Assembly (NCBI GenBank): GCA_027310465.1
Contig: DAIDAU010000316.1
Span: 1-36,619, forward strand
Length of the DNA: 36,619 nucleotides
From: Rhodocyclaceae bacterium
GTDB lineage: Bacteria > Pseudomonadota > Gammaproteobacteria > Burkholderiales > Rhodocyclaceae
Reading direction: 5' to 3'
Position 1 is the first letter of the stretch, and each line of letters begins with the position of its first letter. This document shows, in pieces, positions 24,821 to 33,915 of this stretch. The notes under the pieces were generated by a model. The model searched no databases, was not told the origin of the DNA, and worked only from the letters and a program-made list of their open reading frames with translations. The translations under genes and the position numbers were made by a program.

Positions 24821-25776
24821 TGTTCCGGGAAGACCATGTCGAAGCTCTGCTGCCGCCCGGAAAGATTGAGGCCGAGGTGGCCGGCCGTGCGGACATTGAC
24901 GGCCAGCAGCACGGTCTTCAGCGGCAGGATGCCGCGCGGCGCGCCGTTCGACGACAGCTGCGCCTGCGCCGCGCTCGCCAGGCTGCGGCCGATCTGCAGA
25001 TTGTCGGGGTAGAGCGAGAACAGCGCGCCGCGCCGCACGTGGACCACGCTGCTCGAGAAGACCGCGAAGCCGCGCGACCAGGCCTCCTGCAGCACCAGCG
25101 GCAGCACGGCGCTCTCGTCCACCGTGGTCGAATCCTGCGGCAGCCAGAGCGCATCCTTGCGCGGGTCCATCGCCGCGAAGACGTCCTGGTAGATGCGCAA
25201 CGCGGCCTTCAGATCGGAGGCTTCGTAGGCGACGAGTTCCAGGCCGCGAACCGCCGCCGCTTCCCTGGCGAGCTTCAGCAGCCAGGCGTTCTGATGCGGG
25301 TCGTAGACGACGAAGACGCGCTTCGTCGCGGGAACGAGCGCTTGCAGGCGGGAAAACAGCAGGCCGGGATCGGGCGCGAGGCTGAACACGACATTGCTGC
25401 GCGCTTCGCCGTCCGGCACCGAAATGACGCCGCCCGCCACGATGCCCATTTCGCGCTCGAGGCTCGCAGCTAGCTTGAGGCCGTTGCGGCCGAGGGCGAT
25501 GACCACGCGGACGTCCTGCTGGCGCAGCTCGGCGGCGACCTCCTGGGGATTGGTGCCCGCGCCGACGGCGATGCTGAGCACGCGCCCTTTCGCCTGCTCC
25601 TCGACGCCTTCGATGATCCGGGTGAAGACGCTGCGGTAGGGTTCGCCGATGTCGGGATAGAGGACGGCGATGCCGCGGACCCCGGCCGGCGCTGCCGCCG
25701 CGCCCCCCACCAAGAGAAAGCCGAGGCACGCCGCGAGCCACGCGGCGGCCATCGCTTTGCTCACGCGGAGCAACAT
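24817..25776 (-). CDS. ABC-type periplasmic binding protein (ABC_sub_bind/TrpX-like)
   Basis: The 319-residue protein has a signal peptide (MLLRVSKAMAAAWLAACLG, likely cleavage after GGAAA) and the fold pattern of PF04392 binding proteins: GIAVLYPDIGEPY, VRVVIALGRNG, RVFVVYDPHQN and ALWLPQDSTTV. No permease or ATPase gene is nearby; instead the gene is coupled by ATGA overlap to a sensor kinase, so it probably acts as a ligand-sensing subunit rather than in uptake. The ligand is unknown (amino acids are typical of the family). ATG 25776 is preferred; ATG 25752 would shorten the n-region. Confidence 0.85.
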   Translation of the reverse strand: MLLRVSKAMAAAWLAACLGFLLVGGAAAAPAGVRGIAVLYPDIGEPYRSVFTRIIEGVEEQAKGRVLSIAVGAGTNPQEVAAELRQQDVRVVIALGRNGLKLAASLEREMGIVAGGVISVPDGEARSNVVFSLAPDPGLLFSRLQALVPATKRVFVVYDPHQNAWLLKLAREAAAVRGLELVAYEASDLKAALRIYQDVFAAMDPRKDALWLPQDSTTVDESAVLPLVLQEAWSRGFAVFSSSVVHVRRGALFSLYPDNLQIGRSLASAAQAQLSSNGAPRGILPLKTVLLAVNVRTAGHLGLNLSGRQQSFDMVFPEQ

Positions 25777-25908
25777 TTCCGGCCCGTCTCCCGCGGGCGC
25801 GTCTCGAGGAACGCCATGCGGCAAGGATATTCCTTTAGCCTGCGGGCGGCAACCGCAGAAAAGGCCCGAAACCCCGCCAGATCGCGGCTTTCGCCGATCA
25901 AGATGGAT

Positions 25909-25997
25909 TGGTGCCCGGAACCGGGATCGAACCGGTATGCTCGATTATGAGCGAGGGATTTTAAGTCCCTTGTGTCTGCCAATTTCACCATCCGGGC
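25909..25997 (-). tRNA. tRNA-Leu (UAA)
   Basis: The minus strand gives a class II tRNA with acceptor stem GCCCGGA/TCCGGGC, D-arm GTGAAATTGGCAGAC, anticodon stem-loop AGGGA-CTTAAAA-TCCCT (anticodon UAA), a long variable arm and T-arm CCGGTTCGATCCCGG, ending in an encoded CCA. It is last in the Gly-Cys-Leu cluster. Confidence 0.97.
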
Positions 25998-26016
25998 ATG
26001 ACCGGCGGAAACCGTT

Positions 26017-26090
26017 TGGAGGCGCGAGCCGGAATCGAACCGACGTCAACGGCTTTGCAGGCCGCTGCATAACCACTCTGCCATCGCGCC
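26017..26090 (-). tRNA. tRNA-Cys (GCA)
   Basis: The minus strand gives acceptor stem GGCGCGA/TCGCGCC, D-arm GGCAGAGTGG, anticodon loop CTGCAAA (anticodon GCA) and T-loop GTTCGATTCC, with encoded CCA. It is 19 bases before tRNA-Leu in transcription order. Confidence 0.97.
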
Positions 26091-26111
26091 CCGGTGAAGA
26101 TGGGACTCTGA

Positions 26112-26142
26112 AACAAAAGGGGGGAAAGCGATGCTTTCCCCC
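26112..26142 (-). terminator. Intrinsic-terminator-like hairpin between tRNA-Gly and tRNA-Cys
   Basis: A 10-bp perfect stem (26120-26129/26133-26142, GGGGGAAAGC-GAT-GCTTTCCCCC) is followed on the minus strand by CTTTTGTTT. It lies directly after tRNA-Gly and before tRNA-Cys. It may end part of the transcription or serve as a processing site. Confidence 0.6.
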
Positions 26143-26149
26143 GGGATCC

Positions 26150-26225
26150 TGGAGCGGGAGACGAGTCTCGAACTCGCGACCTCAACCTTGGCAAGGTTGC
26201 GCTCTACCAACTGAGCTACTCCCGC
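26150..26225 (-). tRNA. tRNA-Gly (GCC)
   Basis: The minus strand gives acceptor stem GCGGGAG/CTCCCGC, D-arm GCTCAGTTGGTAGAGC, anticodon loop with GCC in CTTGCCAAG and T-arm GCGAGTTCGAGACTCG, with encoded CCA. First of the three-tRNA cluster, with a consensus promoter just upstream. Confidence 0.97.
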
Positions 26226-26238
26226 AGAACGGACGCGA

Positions 26239-26266
26239 ATTATATCGTCCCGTCGTTTCGTGTCAA
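26239..26266 (-). promoter_or_regulatory. Consensus sigma70 promoter of the tRNA cluster
   Basis: On the minus strand TTGACA (26266-26261) and TATAAT (26244-26239) are separated by 16 bases; both boxes match the consensus fully. The -10 box ends 13 bases before tRNA-Gly, as expected for a stable-RNA promoter. It separates tRNA expression from pgsA. Confidence 0.85.
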
Positions 26267-26309
26267 CGCCGATGCGTACTTCTTTCGCAGATATTCCTTC
26301 GCCATATCG

Positions 26310-26882
26310 TCACTCGGCGGCGCGCGCGAGAATCGCCGGCCAGGCCTTGCGCAGGTAGTACGCCATCGACCACAGCGTCAGGATCGCCGCGACGTAGATC
26401 AGCCAGGTCCCGAGCTCCTGCGGCGCCAGCGGCCCGAGCGGATCGTGGAACAGCAGCAGCGGAATCGCGATCATCTGCGCCGTCGTCTTCAGCTTGCCGA
26501 TGAACGAGACGGCGACGCTGCGCGCCGCGCCGATCTTGGCCATCCATTCGCGCAGCGCCGAGATCGTGATCTCGCGCCCGATGATGATGAAGGCGATGAC
26601 GGCGTCGACGCGATGCAGCTGCAGCAGCACCGCCAGCGTGGCGGCGACCATGAGCTTGTCGGCCACCGGATCGAGAAACGCGCCGAACGCCGAGGTCTGT
26701 CCGAGCTTGCGCGCCAGCCAGCCGTCGAACCAGTCGGTGGCGGCGGCGATGACGAAGAACACGGTTCCGGCGAGATTGCGGTCGGATTGCGACAGCCAGG
26801 CGTCGGGCAGGTAGAAGACGCCGACGACGAGCGGAATCATCAGGATTCGCGCCCAGGTGAGTTGATTGGGAAGGCTGAACAT
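26310..26882 (-). CDS. pgsA: CDP-diacylglycerol-glycerol-3-phosphate 3-phosphatidyltransferase
   Basis: PgsA makes phosphatidylglycerophosphate, the committed step toward phosphatidylglycerol and cardiolipin, in the inner membrane. The 190-residue protein has about four to six membrane helices and the CDP-alcohol phosphotransferase motif: DWFDGWLAR at about residues 58-66, then GAFLDPVADK. ATG 26882 fits the family start (MFSLPNQLTWARI), with GGAG just before it; the frame is open further upstream, inside uvrC. It follows uvrC by 28 bases, the classic order in beta- and gammaproteobacteria, and precedes the tRNA cluster. Confidence 0.95.
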   Translation of the reverse strand: MFSLPNQLTWARILMIPLVVGVFYLPDAWLSQSDRNLAGTVFFVIAAATDWFDGWLARKLGQTSAFGAFLDPVADKLMVAATLAVLLQLHRVDAVIAFIIIGREITISALREWMAKIGAARSVAVSFIGKLKTTAQMIAIPLLLFHDPLGPLAPQELGTWLIYVAAILTLWSMAYYLRKAWPAILARAAE

Positions 26883-26910
26883 CGTCTCCGTACCGCTGTT
26901 CGTATCGTCG

Positions 26911-28743
26911 CTAATGCAGTGCGCTGTAAATCTCTTCCGCCAGTTTCTTGCTGATGCCCTCGACGCGCCGGATGTCCTCGACGGTCGCCGCCATGACCCC
27001 GTCCAGTCCGCCGAAGTGAGCCAGCAGCCTGCGGCGGCGAGCCGGCCCGATGCCCGGCACGTCCTCGAGCCTGGAACGCCCGCGCGCCTTGGCGCGCCGC
27101 GCGCGGTGACCCGCAATCGCGAAGCGGTGCGCCTCGTCGCGGATTTCCTGGATCAGATGAAAGCCGGCGTTGTCGGACGCCAATTGTAGCGGCTCCGCCC
27201 GGCCATGAACGAACAGCGTCTCGAGTCCGGGCTTGCGTTCCTCGCCCTTGGCGATGCCGACGCTGGGCAGATGCTCGAGGTTGAGTTCCGCCAGGACTTC
27301 GCGCGCCACGCGATGCTGGCCCTTGCCGCCGTCGATGAGGATCAGCTCCGGCGCCACGCTTTCCCCCGTCGCCACCTTCTCGTAGCGGCGCGTCAGCGCC
27401 TGGCGCATGGCCGCATAGTCGTCACCCGGCTCGATGCCGGAAATATTGAAGCGGCGATAGTCGCTCTTCTTCATAGCCCCGTCGACGCACACGACGCAGG
27501 ACGCCACGGTTCCTTCGCCCATCGTGTGGCTGATGTCGAAGCATTCGATGCGCGCCGGCGGCTCGGCAAGGTCCAGCGCCGCGCGCAAGGCTTCCAGCCG
27601 TCCGCCCGCCCGCGCCTTGGCGTGGCGGCGCGAAGCGATCGCGAGCTCGGCGTTCTTTTCCGCCATCGCCAGCCAGGCGCGCTCCATCTCGTTTCGCGGC
27701 GGCGCGACAACCACCTTCTTGTCCGCGAAGACGGCGGCGCTCTCTTCCTCGAACTCGATGCCGACGACCAGCCGCGCCGGCGCGGGATGCTCGAGGTAGT
27801 GCTGCTCGATGAAGGCCGCCAGGCCTTCCGCAGCGTCCGCTTCGCCGTCGCCGGACTTGGGGAAGAAGGCGCGATCGCCGAGATGCAGTCCGCCACGCAC
27901 CATGGCGAGATTGACGCACAGCTCGCCGTGGACGACGACGGCCGCGAGAATGTCGGCATCCTCCTCGCGCGTCGAGCTCACGTACTGGCGGTGCAGCACC
28001 GCCTGCAGCGCGCGCACCTGGTCGCGCAGCGCGGCCGCCTCCTCGAAGCGCAGCGCCTCGGCGGCTTCCTGCATCTGCGCCGTCAGGCGCTCGATCACCT
28101 CGCCCTGGCGACCGCGCAGGAACAGCTCCGCCATGCGCACGTCGCGCCCGTATTCCCCGGCCGAGACGAGCCCGACGCAAGGCCCCTTGCACAGGTGGAT
28201 CTGATGCAGCAGGCAGGGGCGCGAGCGGTGCGCGAACACGGCGTTCTCGCAGGTGCGCAGCAGGAAGGTCTTCTGCAGCAGCAGCAGGCTTTCGCGCACC
28301 GCGCCGCCGCTCGGGAAGGGCCCGAAGTACTTGGCCTTCTTGTCGAAGGCGCCGCGGTGGAACGCCAGGCGCGGCACCTCGTCGCCGGTCAGCATGATGT
28401 ACGGGTAGGACTTGTCGTCGCGGAACAGGATGTTGTACTTCGGCGCGAGCTTCTTGATCAGCGTGTTCTCGAGGATCAGCGCTTCCGCCTCCGAGCGCGT
28501 CGCGGTGATCTCGGCGTTCGCCACCTGCTGCAGCATCAAGGCGATGCGCGGGCTGTGACCGCCCTTCTGGAAGTAGGTGGAGACGCGCTTCCTGAGATTC
28601 TTCGCCTTGCCGACGTAGAGCACGTGGCCCGCTGCGTCGAGAAAGCGATAGACGCCCGGCGCCTCGGTGAGCGCCTCGAGGAAGCGCTTGGCGTCGAAGA
28701 CCGCGGCGTCAGCCGAGTTCGGCGCGGACGAGTTCGAAGACAT
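26911..28743 (-). CDS. uvrC: Excinuclease ABC subunit C
   Basis: UvrC makes both incisions in nucleotide excision repair. The 610-residue protein has the GIY-YIG nuclease domain at the N-terminus (GVYRFLDAAGHVLYVGKAKN, about 28-47), a UVR motif for UvrB contact (RFEEAAALRDQVRALQAVL, about 205-223), the RNase-H-like endonuclease domain (ECFDISHTMGEGTVASCVV, about 395-415) and C-terminal helix-hairpin-helix motifs (LEDVPGIGPARRRRLLAHFGG). ATG 28743 is chosen, with GAAGG nine bases upstream; the preceding GTG (28746) is possible. It overlaps the end of the uracil-DNA glycosylase gene by 35 bases. Confidence 0.97.
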   Translation of the reverse strand: MSSNSSAPNSADAAVFDAKRFLEALTEAPGVYRFLDAAGHVLYVGKAKNLRKRVSTYFQKGGHSPRIALMLQQVANAEITATRSEAEALILENTLIKKLAPKYNILFRDDKSYPYIMLTGDEVPRLAFHRGAFDKKAKYFGPFPSGGAVRESLLLLQKTFLLRTCENAVFAHRSRPCLLHQIHLCKGPCVGLVSAGEYGRDVRMAELFLRGRQGEVIERLTAQMQEAAEALRFEEAAALRDQVRALQAVLHRQYVSSTREEDADILAAVVVHGELCVNLAMVRGGLHLGDRAFFPKSGDGEADAAEGLAAFIEQHYLEHPAPARLVVGIEFEEESAAVFADKKVVVAPPRNEMERAWLAMAEKNAELAIASRRHAKARAGGRLEALRAALDLAEPPARIECFDISHTMGEGTVASCVVCVDGAMKKSDYRRFNISGIEPGDDYAAMRQALTRRYEKVATGESVAPELILIDGGKGQHRVAREVLAELNLEHLPSVGIAKGEERKPGLETLFVHGRAEPLQLASDNAGFHLIQEIRDEAHRFAIAGHRARRAKARGRSRLEDVPGIGPARRRRLLAHFGGLDGVMAATVEDIRRVEGISKKLAEEIYSALH

Positions 28744-29356
28744 CACGGAAACCTTCGGCAGTCAGCCGCCGGGTCTGCGTGTTGTAGCGGCTGCAGTGAT
28801 AGCTGTCGATCAGGATATTGCCGTCGGGCAATTCGTGGCGCGCGCCGTGCGCGAACTTGTAGGCGCCGGCCTTGAGGCCGAGCGCCATCAAGACCGCCTT
28901 GTGGGCGACGAGCCCGAGCGCCAGCATGACGCGCACTTGCGGCGAACCGCGCAGCTCGGTGGCGAGCCAGGCGTTGCAGGTCCGGATCTCGGACGGCTCC
29001 GGCTTGTTCTCGGGCGGCACGCATTTGACGGCGTTGCTGATGCGGCAATCGATCAGTTGCAGATGGTCGTCGACCGCCGCCGATTCCGGCTGATTGGCAA
29101 AGCCGAAGCGATGGAGCGTGTCGTACAGCAGGATGCCCGCGAAGTCGCCGGTGAACGGCCGGCCGGTGCGGTTGGCGCCGTGCAGGCCGGGCGCCAGTCC
29201 GACGATGAGGAAGCGCGCATGCGGATCGCCGAAGGCCGGGACCGGATGTGCGTAGTAGGTGGGATGGCGGGTGCGGATTTCGGCGAGGAACTTGGCAAGG
29301 CGGGGACAGGCCGTGCAGTGGTAAAGCTCATTCATTGCGTTAGGATACCGGGCCAT
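28709..29356 (-). CDS. Uracil-DNA glycosylase, family 5 (UDGb) Fe-S type
   Basis: The enzyme removes uracil and related deaminated bases from DNA. The ~215-residue protein has the family signature GLAPGLHGANRTGRPFTGD (about 55-75), the second motif HCSRYNTQTRRLT near the C-terminus and cysteines in CTACPRL, KCVPPENKP and IRTC that should bind a [4Fe-4S] cluster. The start at ATG 29356 has AGGAAA six bases upstream and shares its CATG with the divergent earP start; ATG 29335 is the alternative and would leave a very short leader before the first cysteine. It is followed by uvrC, giving a small repair operon. Confidence 0.88.
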   Translation of the reverse strand: MARYPNAMNELYHCTACPRLAKFLAEIRTRHPTYYAHPVPAFGDPHARFLIVGLAPGLHGANRTGRPFTGDFAGILLYDTLHRFGFANQPESAAVDDHLQLIDCRISNAVKCVPPENKPEPSEIRTCNAWLATELRGSPQVRVMLALGLVAHKAVLMALGLKAGAYKFAHGARHELPDGNILIDSYHCSRYNTQTRRLTAEGFRDVFELVRAELG

Positions 29357-30425
29357 GCCGATTTCCTGCGACATTTTTTGTTCCGTCGTCGACAACCTCG
29401 GCGATGCCGGCGTCTGCTGGCGCCTGGCCCGTCAACTGGCGCGCGAGCAGCGGTGGGCGGTGCGCCTCTGGATCGACGACGTCGCGGCGCTCGCCGGCCT
29501 GCGTCCCGGCATCGATGCGGCGCTCGACGCGCAGGCGATCGATGGCGTGGAAGTTCGGCGCTGGCACAAGGCCTTCCCGGAAGTCGCTCCGGCGCAGATC
29601 GTCATCGAGGCCTTCGCCTGCGAACTGCCGGCGTCCTACGTCGCCGCAATGGTTGGAAGCAGTCGCGTCTGGATCAATCTCGAATACCTTTCGGCCGAGG
29701 ACTGGGTCGCGGGCTGCCACGGAATTCCCTCGCCGCATCCGAGCCTGCCGCTGAACAAGCACTTCTTCTTTCCCGGGTTCGTCGCGGGCACCGGCGGCCT
29801 GATCCGCGAACAGGATGCGGATTTCGGCGTGCGCCGACCGGGGCCGGCGTTGGCCGTCTCGCTGTTCTGCTACGAGAATCCGGCATTGCCGGCCCTGCTC
29901 GAAGCCTGGGCGGCTGGCGCCGAGCCCGTGGTCTGCCAGGTGGCGGACGGGCTGCCGCGGCAGCAGGTCGCCGACTGGCTGGGGGAGGCTTTCGCTCCCG
30001 GCAATGCCGCCCGGCGCGGCTCGCTGGCGCTGCGCGCCCTACCCTTCCTGCCGCAGACCGAGTACGACCGCCTGCTCGGCGGTTGCGACCTCAACTTCGT
30101 GCGCGGCGAGGACTCGTTCGTCCGGGCGCAGTGGGCGCAGCGGGCCTTCGCCTGGCAGATCTATCCGCAATCGGAGGGCGCGCATGAAGCCAAGCTCGAA
30201 GCCTTCCTGAATCTCTACACGGCGGGATTGCGCGAGGAGACGGCGCGGGCGGCGCGCGGCTTCTTCGCGGCCTGGAACGGCAACGGAGACGTCGCGGCTG
30301 CCTGGCGATCGTTCCGCGGCGGCCTGCCGGAGCTCTCGAACCATGCCGAAACGTGGGCAAACGGCCTCGCCGCGCAGGGAAATCTCGCAGACAACCTGGC
30401 GAAATTCTGCCTGCAACGGATATAA
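29355..30425 (+). CDS. earP: EF-P arginine rhamnosyltransferase EarP
   Basis: EarP transfers rhamnose from dTDP-rhamnose to arginine 32 of elongation factor P, which activates EF-P for translating polyproline stretches. The 356-residue protein has the family start [20 protein letters not shown] with the conserved aspartates, [16 protein letters not shown], and the C-terminal donor-site motif [13 protein letters not shown]...WQIYPQ. It lies 35 bases before efp, the normal pairing. The start overlaps the divergent glycosylase start in a shared CATG; the AGGA upstream lies within that glycosylase's 5' end. Confidence 0.95.
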   Translation: MPISCDIFCSVVDNLGDAGVCWRLARQLAREQRWAVRLWIDDVAALAGLRPGIDAALDAQAIDGVEVRRWHKAFPEVAPAQIVIEAFACELPASYVAAMVGSSRVWINLEYLSAEDWVAGCHGIPSPHPSLPLNKHFFFPGFVAGTGGLIREQDADFGVRRPGPALAVSLFCYENPALPALLEAWAAGAEPVVCQVADGLPRQQVADWLGEAFAPGNAARRGSLALRALPFLPQTEYDRLLGGCDLNFVRGEDSFVRAQWAQRAFAWQIYPQSEGAHEAKLEAFLNLYTAGLREETARAARGFFAAWNGNGDVAAAWRSFRGGLPELSNHAETWANGLAAQGNLADNLAKFCLQRI

Positions 30426-30426
30426 T
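30398..30426 (+). promoter_or_regulatory. Probable efp promoter inside the earP 3' end
   Basis: A perfect TATAAT (30421-30426) lies 34 bases before the efp ATG at the very end of earP, with a weak -35 (GGCGAA, 30398-30403) at 17 bases. It would let efp be made in much larger amounts than EarP. Confidence 0.5.
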
Positions 30427-30460
30427 CCCGCGTTTCCAGAATTTCCGCTCCAGGACTCTC

Positions 30461-31018
30461 ATGAAAACCGCACAGGAACTCCGCTCCGGCAACGTGATCA
30501 TGGTCGGCAACGACCCGCTGGTCATCCAGAAGGCCGAATACAACAAGTCCGGCCGCAACGCCGCGGTCGTCAAGTTCAAGTTCAAGAACCTGCTCACCGG
30601 CACGCCTTCCGAGGCCGTTTACAAGGCCGACGACAAGTTCGAACAGGTCGTGCCGGACCGCAAGGAATGCACCTATTCCTACTTCGCCGATCCGATGTAC
30701 GTGTTCATGGACGCCGAGTACAACCAGTACGAGGTCGAAGCCGACAATATGGCCGACGCCATCCCCTACCTCGATGACGGCATGCCGGTGGAAGTCGTGT
30801 TCTACGAGGGCAAGGCGATTTCCGTCGAAATGCCGAACTCCGTCGTGCGCGAAGTGATCTACACCGAGCCCGCCGTCAAGGGCGACACTTCCGGCAAGGT
30901 CATGAAGCCGGCCAAGATCAGCACCGGCCTCGAACTGCCCGTGCCGCTGTTCGTCGAGATCGGCGACAAGATCGAAATCGACACGCGCACCGGCGAGTAC
31001 AAGAACCGCGTCAAGTAA
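30461..31018 (+). CDS. efp: Elongation factor P
   Basis: EF-P relieves ribosome stalling at polyproline stretches. The 185-residue length is standard, with the KOW-like N-domain ([17 protein letters not shown]) and the C-terminal signature [15 protein letters not shown]. The modified position is arginine 32 ([10 protein letters not shown]), not lysine, which matches the EarP rhamnosylation pathway encoded directly upstream. The longer open frame to 30353 lies in earP and is rejected. A strong terminator follows. Confidence 0.97.
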   Translation: MKTAQELRSGNVIMVGNDPLVIQKAEYNKSGRNAAVVKFKFKNLLTGTPSEAVYKADDKFEQVVPDRKECTYSYFADPMYVFMDAEYNQYEVEADNMADAIPYLDDGMPVEVVFYEGKAISVEMPNSVVREVIYTEPAVKGDTSGKVMKPAKISTGLELPVPLFVEIGDKIEIDTRTGEYKNRVK

Positions 31019-31040
31019 ATCAGCGCCGGTTCGAGACGCG

Positions 31041-31068
31041 AGGGCGGCTGCGGCCGCCCTTCGTTTTT
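31041..31068 (+). terminator. Rho-independent terminator of efp
   Basis: Stem AGGGCGGC/GCCGCCCT (31041-31048/31053-31060) with a TGCG loop is followed by TCGTTTTT. It sits between the efp stop and the stop of the convergent nagZ gene. Confidence 0.85.
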
Positions 31069-32073
31069 CTAGGCCAGGCGCGCGGCGGCGGGGCAGCCCG
31101 CCTGGTAGGCGGCACGTCCGCCGAGTTCCGCTCGAGACAAGGCCGGCTGCGGCGGGATCAGGCGCTCGACGCGACGGGCCCGTGCCGCATCGGGCTGCGG
31201 CTGCCAGCGTTGCAGCAACTCGCCGACGGCGTCCGGCGCATTGCACACCAGCAGCATGTCGCAGCCCGCATCCCACGCCGCCTCGGCCCGCGCCACGATG
31301 TCCCCGGCGACGCTGGCCCCTTGCATCGACAGGTCGTCGCTGAAGATCACGCCGTCGAAGGCGAATTCGCCGCGCAGCATCTCGATCCACGTGCGGGAGA
31401 AGCCGGCCGGCCGCGCATCGATCTGCGGATAGATCACATGGGCCGGCATCACCGCGTCCAACCTCAGTTCCCGATAAGGCTGCATGTCGGCCGCCATCTC
31501 CTCGCGGCTGCGCCGGTCGACCGGAATCGCCACGTGCGAATCGGCCTCGACCCAGCCATGCCCCGGGAAGTGCTTGCCGCAGCACGCCATGCCCGCGTCG
31601 CGCAGGCCGGCGATCAGGCTGGCCGCCAGTTCGACGATGGCCTGCGGACTGCGATGAAAGGCGCGATCGCCGATGACGCCGCTGCGGCCCCAGTCGAGGT
31701 CGAGCACCGGCGCGAACGAGAGATCGACGCCATGGGCCCGCAATTCCGCGGCAAGCACGAAGCCGAGGGCTTGCGCGGCGGCTCCGGCCGCTGCACGGTC
31801 TTCGTCCCACCACTCGCCCAGCTTGCGCATCGCCGGCAGGCGCGTGAAGCCGTCGCGGAAGCGCTGCACGCGGCCGCCCTCGTGGTCGACGGCGATCGGC
31901 ATGCGCCGCAGCGCATGGATCTCCGCGCAAAGCGTTTCCAGCTGGGCCGGCGATTCATAGTTGCGGCTGAACAGGATCATGCCGCCGACGAGCGGATGGC
32001 TCAGACGTTCCCGATCGAGGTCGCTGAGCCGCGTGCCCGCGACGTCGATCATCAGGGGTCCCAGGGAGGTCAT
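31069..32073 (-). CDS. nagZ: Beta-N-acetylglucosaminidase NagZ
   Basis: NagZ removes N-acetylglucosamine from anhydro-muropeptides in cytoplasmic peptidoglycan recycling. The 334-residue protein shows the GH3 marks: [11 protein letters not shown] at the start, [11 protein letters not shown], the [14 protein letters not shown] loop carrying the catalytic-pair histidine (about 165-178), and the nucleophile region [10 protein letters not shown] (about 240-250). It is the last gene of the lepB operon and overlaps acpS by four bases. Confidence 0.96.
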   Translation of the reverse strand: MTSLGPLMIDVAGTRLSDLDRERLSHPLVGGMILFSRNYESPAQLETLCAEIHALRRMPIAVDHEGGRVQRFRDGFTRLPAMRKLGEWWDEDRAAAGAAAQALGFVLAAELRAHGVDLSFAPVLDLDWGRSGVIGDRAFHRSPQAIVELAASLIAGLRDAGMACCGKHFPGHGWVEADSHVAIPVDRRSREEMAADMQPYRELRLDAVMPAHVIYPQIDARPAGFSRTWIEMLRGEFAFDGVIFSDDLSMQGASVAGDIVARAEAAWDAGCDMLLVCNAPDAVGELLQRWQPQPDAARARRVERLIPPQPALSRAELGGRAAYQAGCPAAARLA

Positions 32074-32447
32074 GCGGTCTCCACGACGACGAAGGCGACG
32101 GCGTAGTCGCGCTCGTCGCTCACGGACAGGTGCGCCGACAGCCCGGGTTCGGCCATGTAGGTGGCCAGGGCCGGCGCATAGCGGAATTCCGGCTTGCCGT
32201 AGGGATCATGGACCACGGCGATGGCGGGCAGCGTCGCCGGCGCGCGCACCCCGAGCCCGAGCGCCTTGCCGAGAGCTTCCTTGGCGGCGAAGCGCTTGGC
32301 CAGGAAGCGGCCGGGCGCCGCGCTGGCGCGGCAATCGCCATGCTCCTCGGGCGACAGCAGCTTGTCGAGCGACCTTTCGCCGTGGCGCGCGAACATTTGC
32401 TCGAGCCGCGCCACGGCGACGATGTCGGTGCCGATGCCGTAGATCAT
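32070..32447 (-). CDS. acpS: Holo-[acyl-carrier-protein] synthase
   Basis: AcpS transfers 4'-phosphopantetheine from CoA to acyl carrier protein. The 125-residue length is standard, with the metal-binding [13 protein letters not shown] at the N-terminus and the second motif [18 protein letters not shown] (about 47-64). It overlaps nagZ downstream and pdxJ upstream by four bases each. Beside pdxJ it forms the pair conserved in proteobacteria. Confidence 0.96.
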   Translation of the reverse strand: MIYGIGTDIVAVARLEQMFARHGERSLDKLLSPEEHGDCRASAAPGRFLAKRFAAKEALGKALGLGVRAPATLPAIAVVHDPYGKPEFRYAPALATYMAEPGLSAHLSVSDERDYAVAFVVVETA

Positions 32448-33202
32448 GTCGACGCTTGCGCCGCTGCCTCGCGCATCAGCCGCTTCATTTCGCGCACGGC
32501 TTCGCGCATGCCGACGAAGACGGCGCGGCTGACGATGGCGTGGCCGATGTGCAGCTCGCGAACGCCCTGCAGCCTGGCCACCGGCTGGACGTTGAAGTAG
32601 TTGAGCGCGTGGCCGGCGTTGAAGCGCATGCCGAGGTCGCGGATGGCCTGCCCGGCGCCCTTGATCTTCGCCAGTTCGGCAACCACCGCGGGGCTCTCGG
32701 CATCGCGTCCCCGCTCATGGAAAGCGTGCGCATAAGGGCCCGTATGGATTTCGCAGACCCGCGCGCCGATGCGGGCGGCCGCTTCGACTTGAGGCAGTTC
32801 GGCGTCGATGAAAACGCTGGTGACGATCCCCGCATCGGCCAGCCGCGCGACTGCGGACTTCAGCTTGGCCTCTTGGCCCGCCACATCGAGGCCGCCCTCG
32901 GTCGTGATCTCATGCCGTCCTTCGGGAACGAGCATCGCCATTTCCGGCTTGAGTTCGCAGGCGATCCGGACCATTTCCTCGGTCGCCGCCATTTCGAGGT
33001 TGAGCTTGATGTGCGTGAGCTCGCGCAAGCGCCGCACGTCGTGATCCTGGATGTGGCGCCGGTCCTCGCGGAGATGGACGGTAATGCCGTCGGCGCCGCC
33101 GAGATGCGCTTCCACGGCGGCCCAGACGGGATCCGGCTCATAGGTGCGGCGCGCCTGCCGGATCGTCGCGACGTGGTCGATGTTCACTCCGAGTTCGATC
33201 AT
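32444..33202 (-). CDS. pdxJ: Pyridoxine 5'-phosphate synthase
   Basis: PdxJ condenses 1-deoxy-D-xylulose 5-phosphate with 3-amino-2-oxopropyl phosphate to form pyridoxine 5'-phosphate. The 252-residue TIM-barrel protein begins [20 protein letters not shown] and has the catalytic [14 protein letters not shown] (about 43-56), [16 protein letters not shown] and the phosphate-binding [12 protein letters not shown] (about 193-204). It overlaps both neighbours by four bases. Confidence 0.97.
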   Translation of the reverse strand: MIELGVNIDHVATIRQARRTYEPDPVWAAVEAHLGGADGITVHLREDRRHIQDHDVRRLRELTHIKLNLEMAATEEMVRIACELKPEMAMLVPEGRHEITTEGGLDVAGQEAKLKSAVARLADAGIVTSVFIDAELPQVEAAARIGARVCEIHTGPYAHAFHERGRDAESPAVVAELAKIKGAGQAIRDLGMRFNAGHALNYFNVQPVARLQGVRELHIGHAIVSRAVFVGMREAVREMKRLMREAAAQAST

Positions 33203-33915
33203 AGCTCCTGCAGCTCCACGAAAACCCGCCGCGACTGCAGCGGTTGGCCGCCCAGGTAATGGGCGACCAATTGGCGCATCAATCCCTTGCTCTCCACCAG
33301 CGTGCGCGGATCGGAATAATCATCCGCGGCGAGGTCGAGCAGCGTCTTGCCGGAGATCGTCGGCAATCCCTCGTCGTCGTCGGCCGGCACGGCGCCGCGT
33401 TCCACCAGGTACAGATATCGGCGGTCGGCACGCACCGGCTCTCCGCCGCCGGCCTCGCGATCGAGCGCCAGTCCATAGCCGAGCTCGCGCAGCAGCGTCT
33501 TCTCGAAGCGACGCAGCTCGGCCGCCTCGGCCGCCCCGCGCGACAGCGCGGACAGGGCGTCACCGTAGGCATCGAACAGCGCCGCATGGGCATCTTCGCG
33601 CGGCAGCAGCTTGAGCAGCAACTCGTTCAGATAATAACCGAGCAACAGGCACTTGCCCGACAACAGCGGCAACCCTCCCGACCATTCGGCCTTGGCCAGC
33701 GTTTTCACCTCGCCGCCGCCGAACCAGGATAGTTCGAGCGGCTGGAAACTGAGCAGCACGCCGCGCAGCGCCGAACGCGGCCGCCGGGCGCCGCGCGCCA
33801 AGAGAGCCAGCCGGCCGTGGCTGCGCGAGAACACGTCGAGCACCAAGCTCGACTCGCTGAAGGGATGCGCGTGCAGCAGATAGGCCGCCGCGCCATCGAC
33901 GCGCTGCTTTGCCAT
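33199..33915 (-). CDS. recO: DNA repair protein RecO
   Basis: RecO anneals single strands and loads RecA with RecR and RecF. The 238-residue protein has an N-terminal OB-fold ([35 protein letters not shown]) and a helical C-terminal part ([16 protein letters not shown]); it lacks the zinc cysteines found in some bacterial RecO proteins, as usual in this group. The start ATG 33915 overlaps the era stop by one base (TGATG); GTG 33918 is an alternative. Confidence 0.93.
   Translation of the reverse strand: MAKQRVDGAAAYLLHAHPFSESSLVLDVFSRSHGRLALLARGARRPRSALRGVLLSFQPLELSWFGGGEVKTLAKAEWSGGLPLLSGKCLLLGYYLNELLLKLLPREDAHAALFDAYGDALSALSRGAAEAAELRRFEKTLLRELGYGLALDREAGGGEPVRADRRYLYLVERGAVPADDDEGLPTISGKTLLDLAADDYSDPRTLVESKGLMRQLVAHYLGGQPLQSRRVFVELQEL

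Noticed and set aside
26240-26305. 21-codon minus-strand frame right after pgsA (MAKEYLRKKYASALTRNDGTI)
   Set aside because: It runs through the consensus tRNA promoter and has no clear ribosome site; most likely chance.
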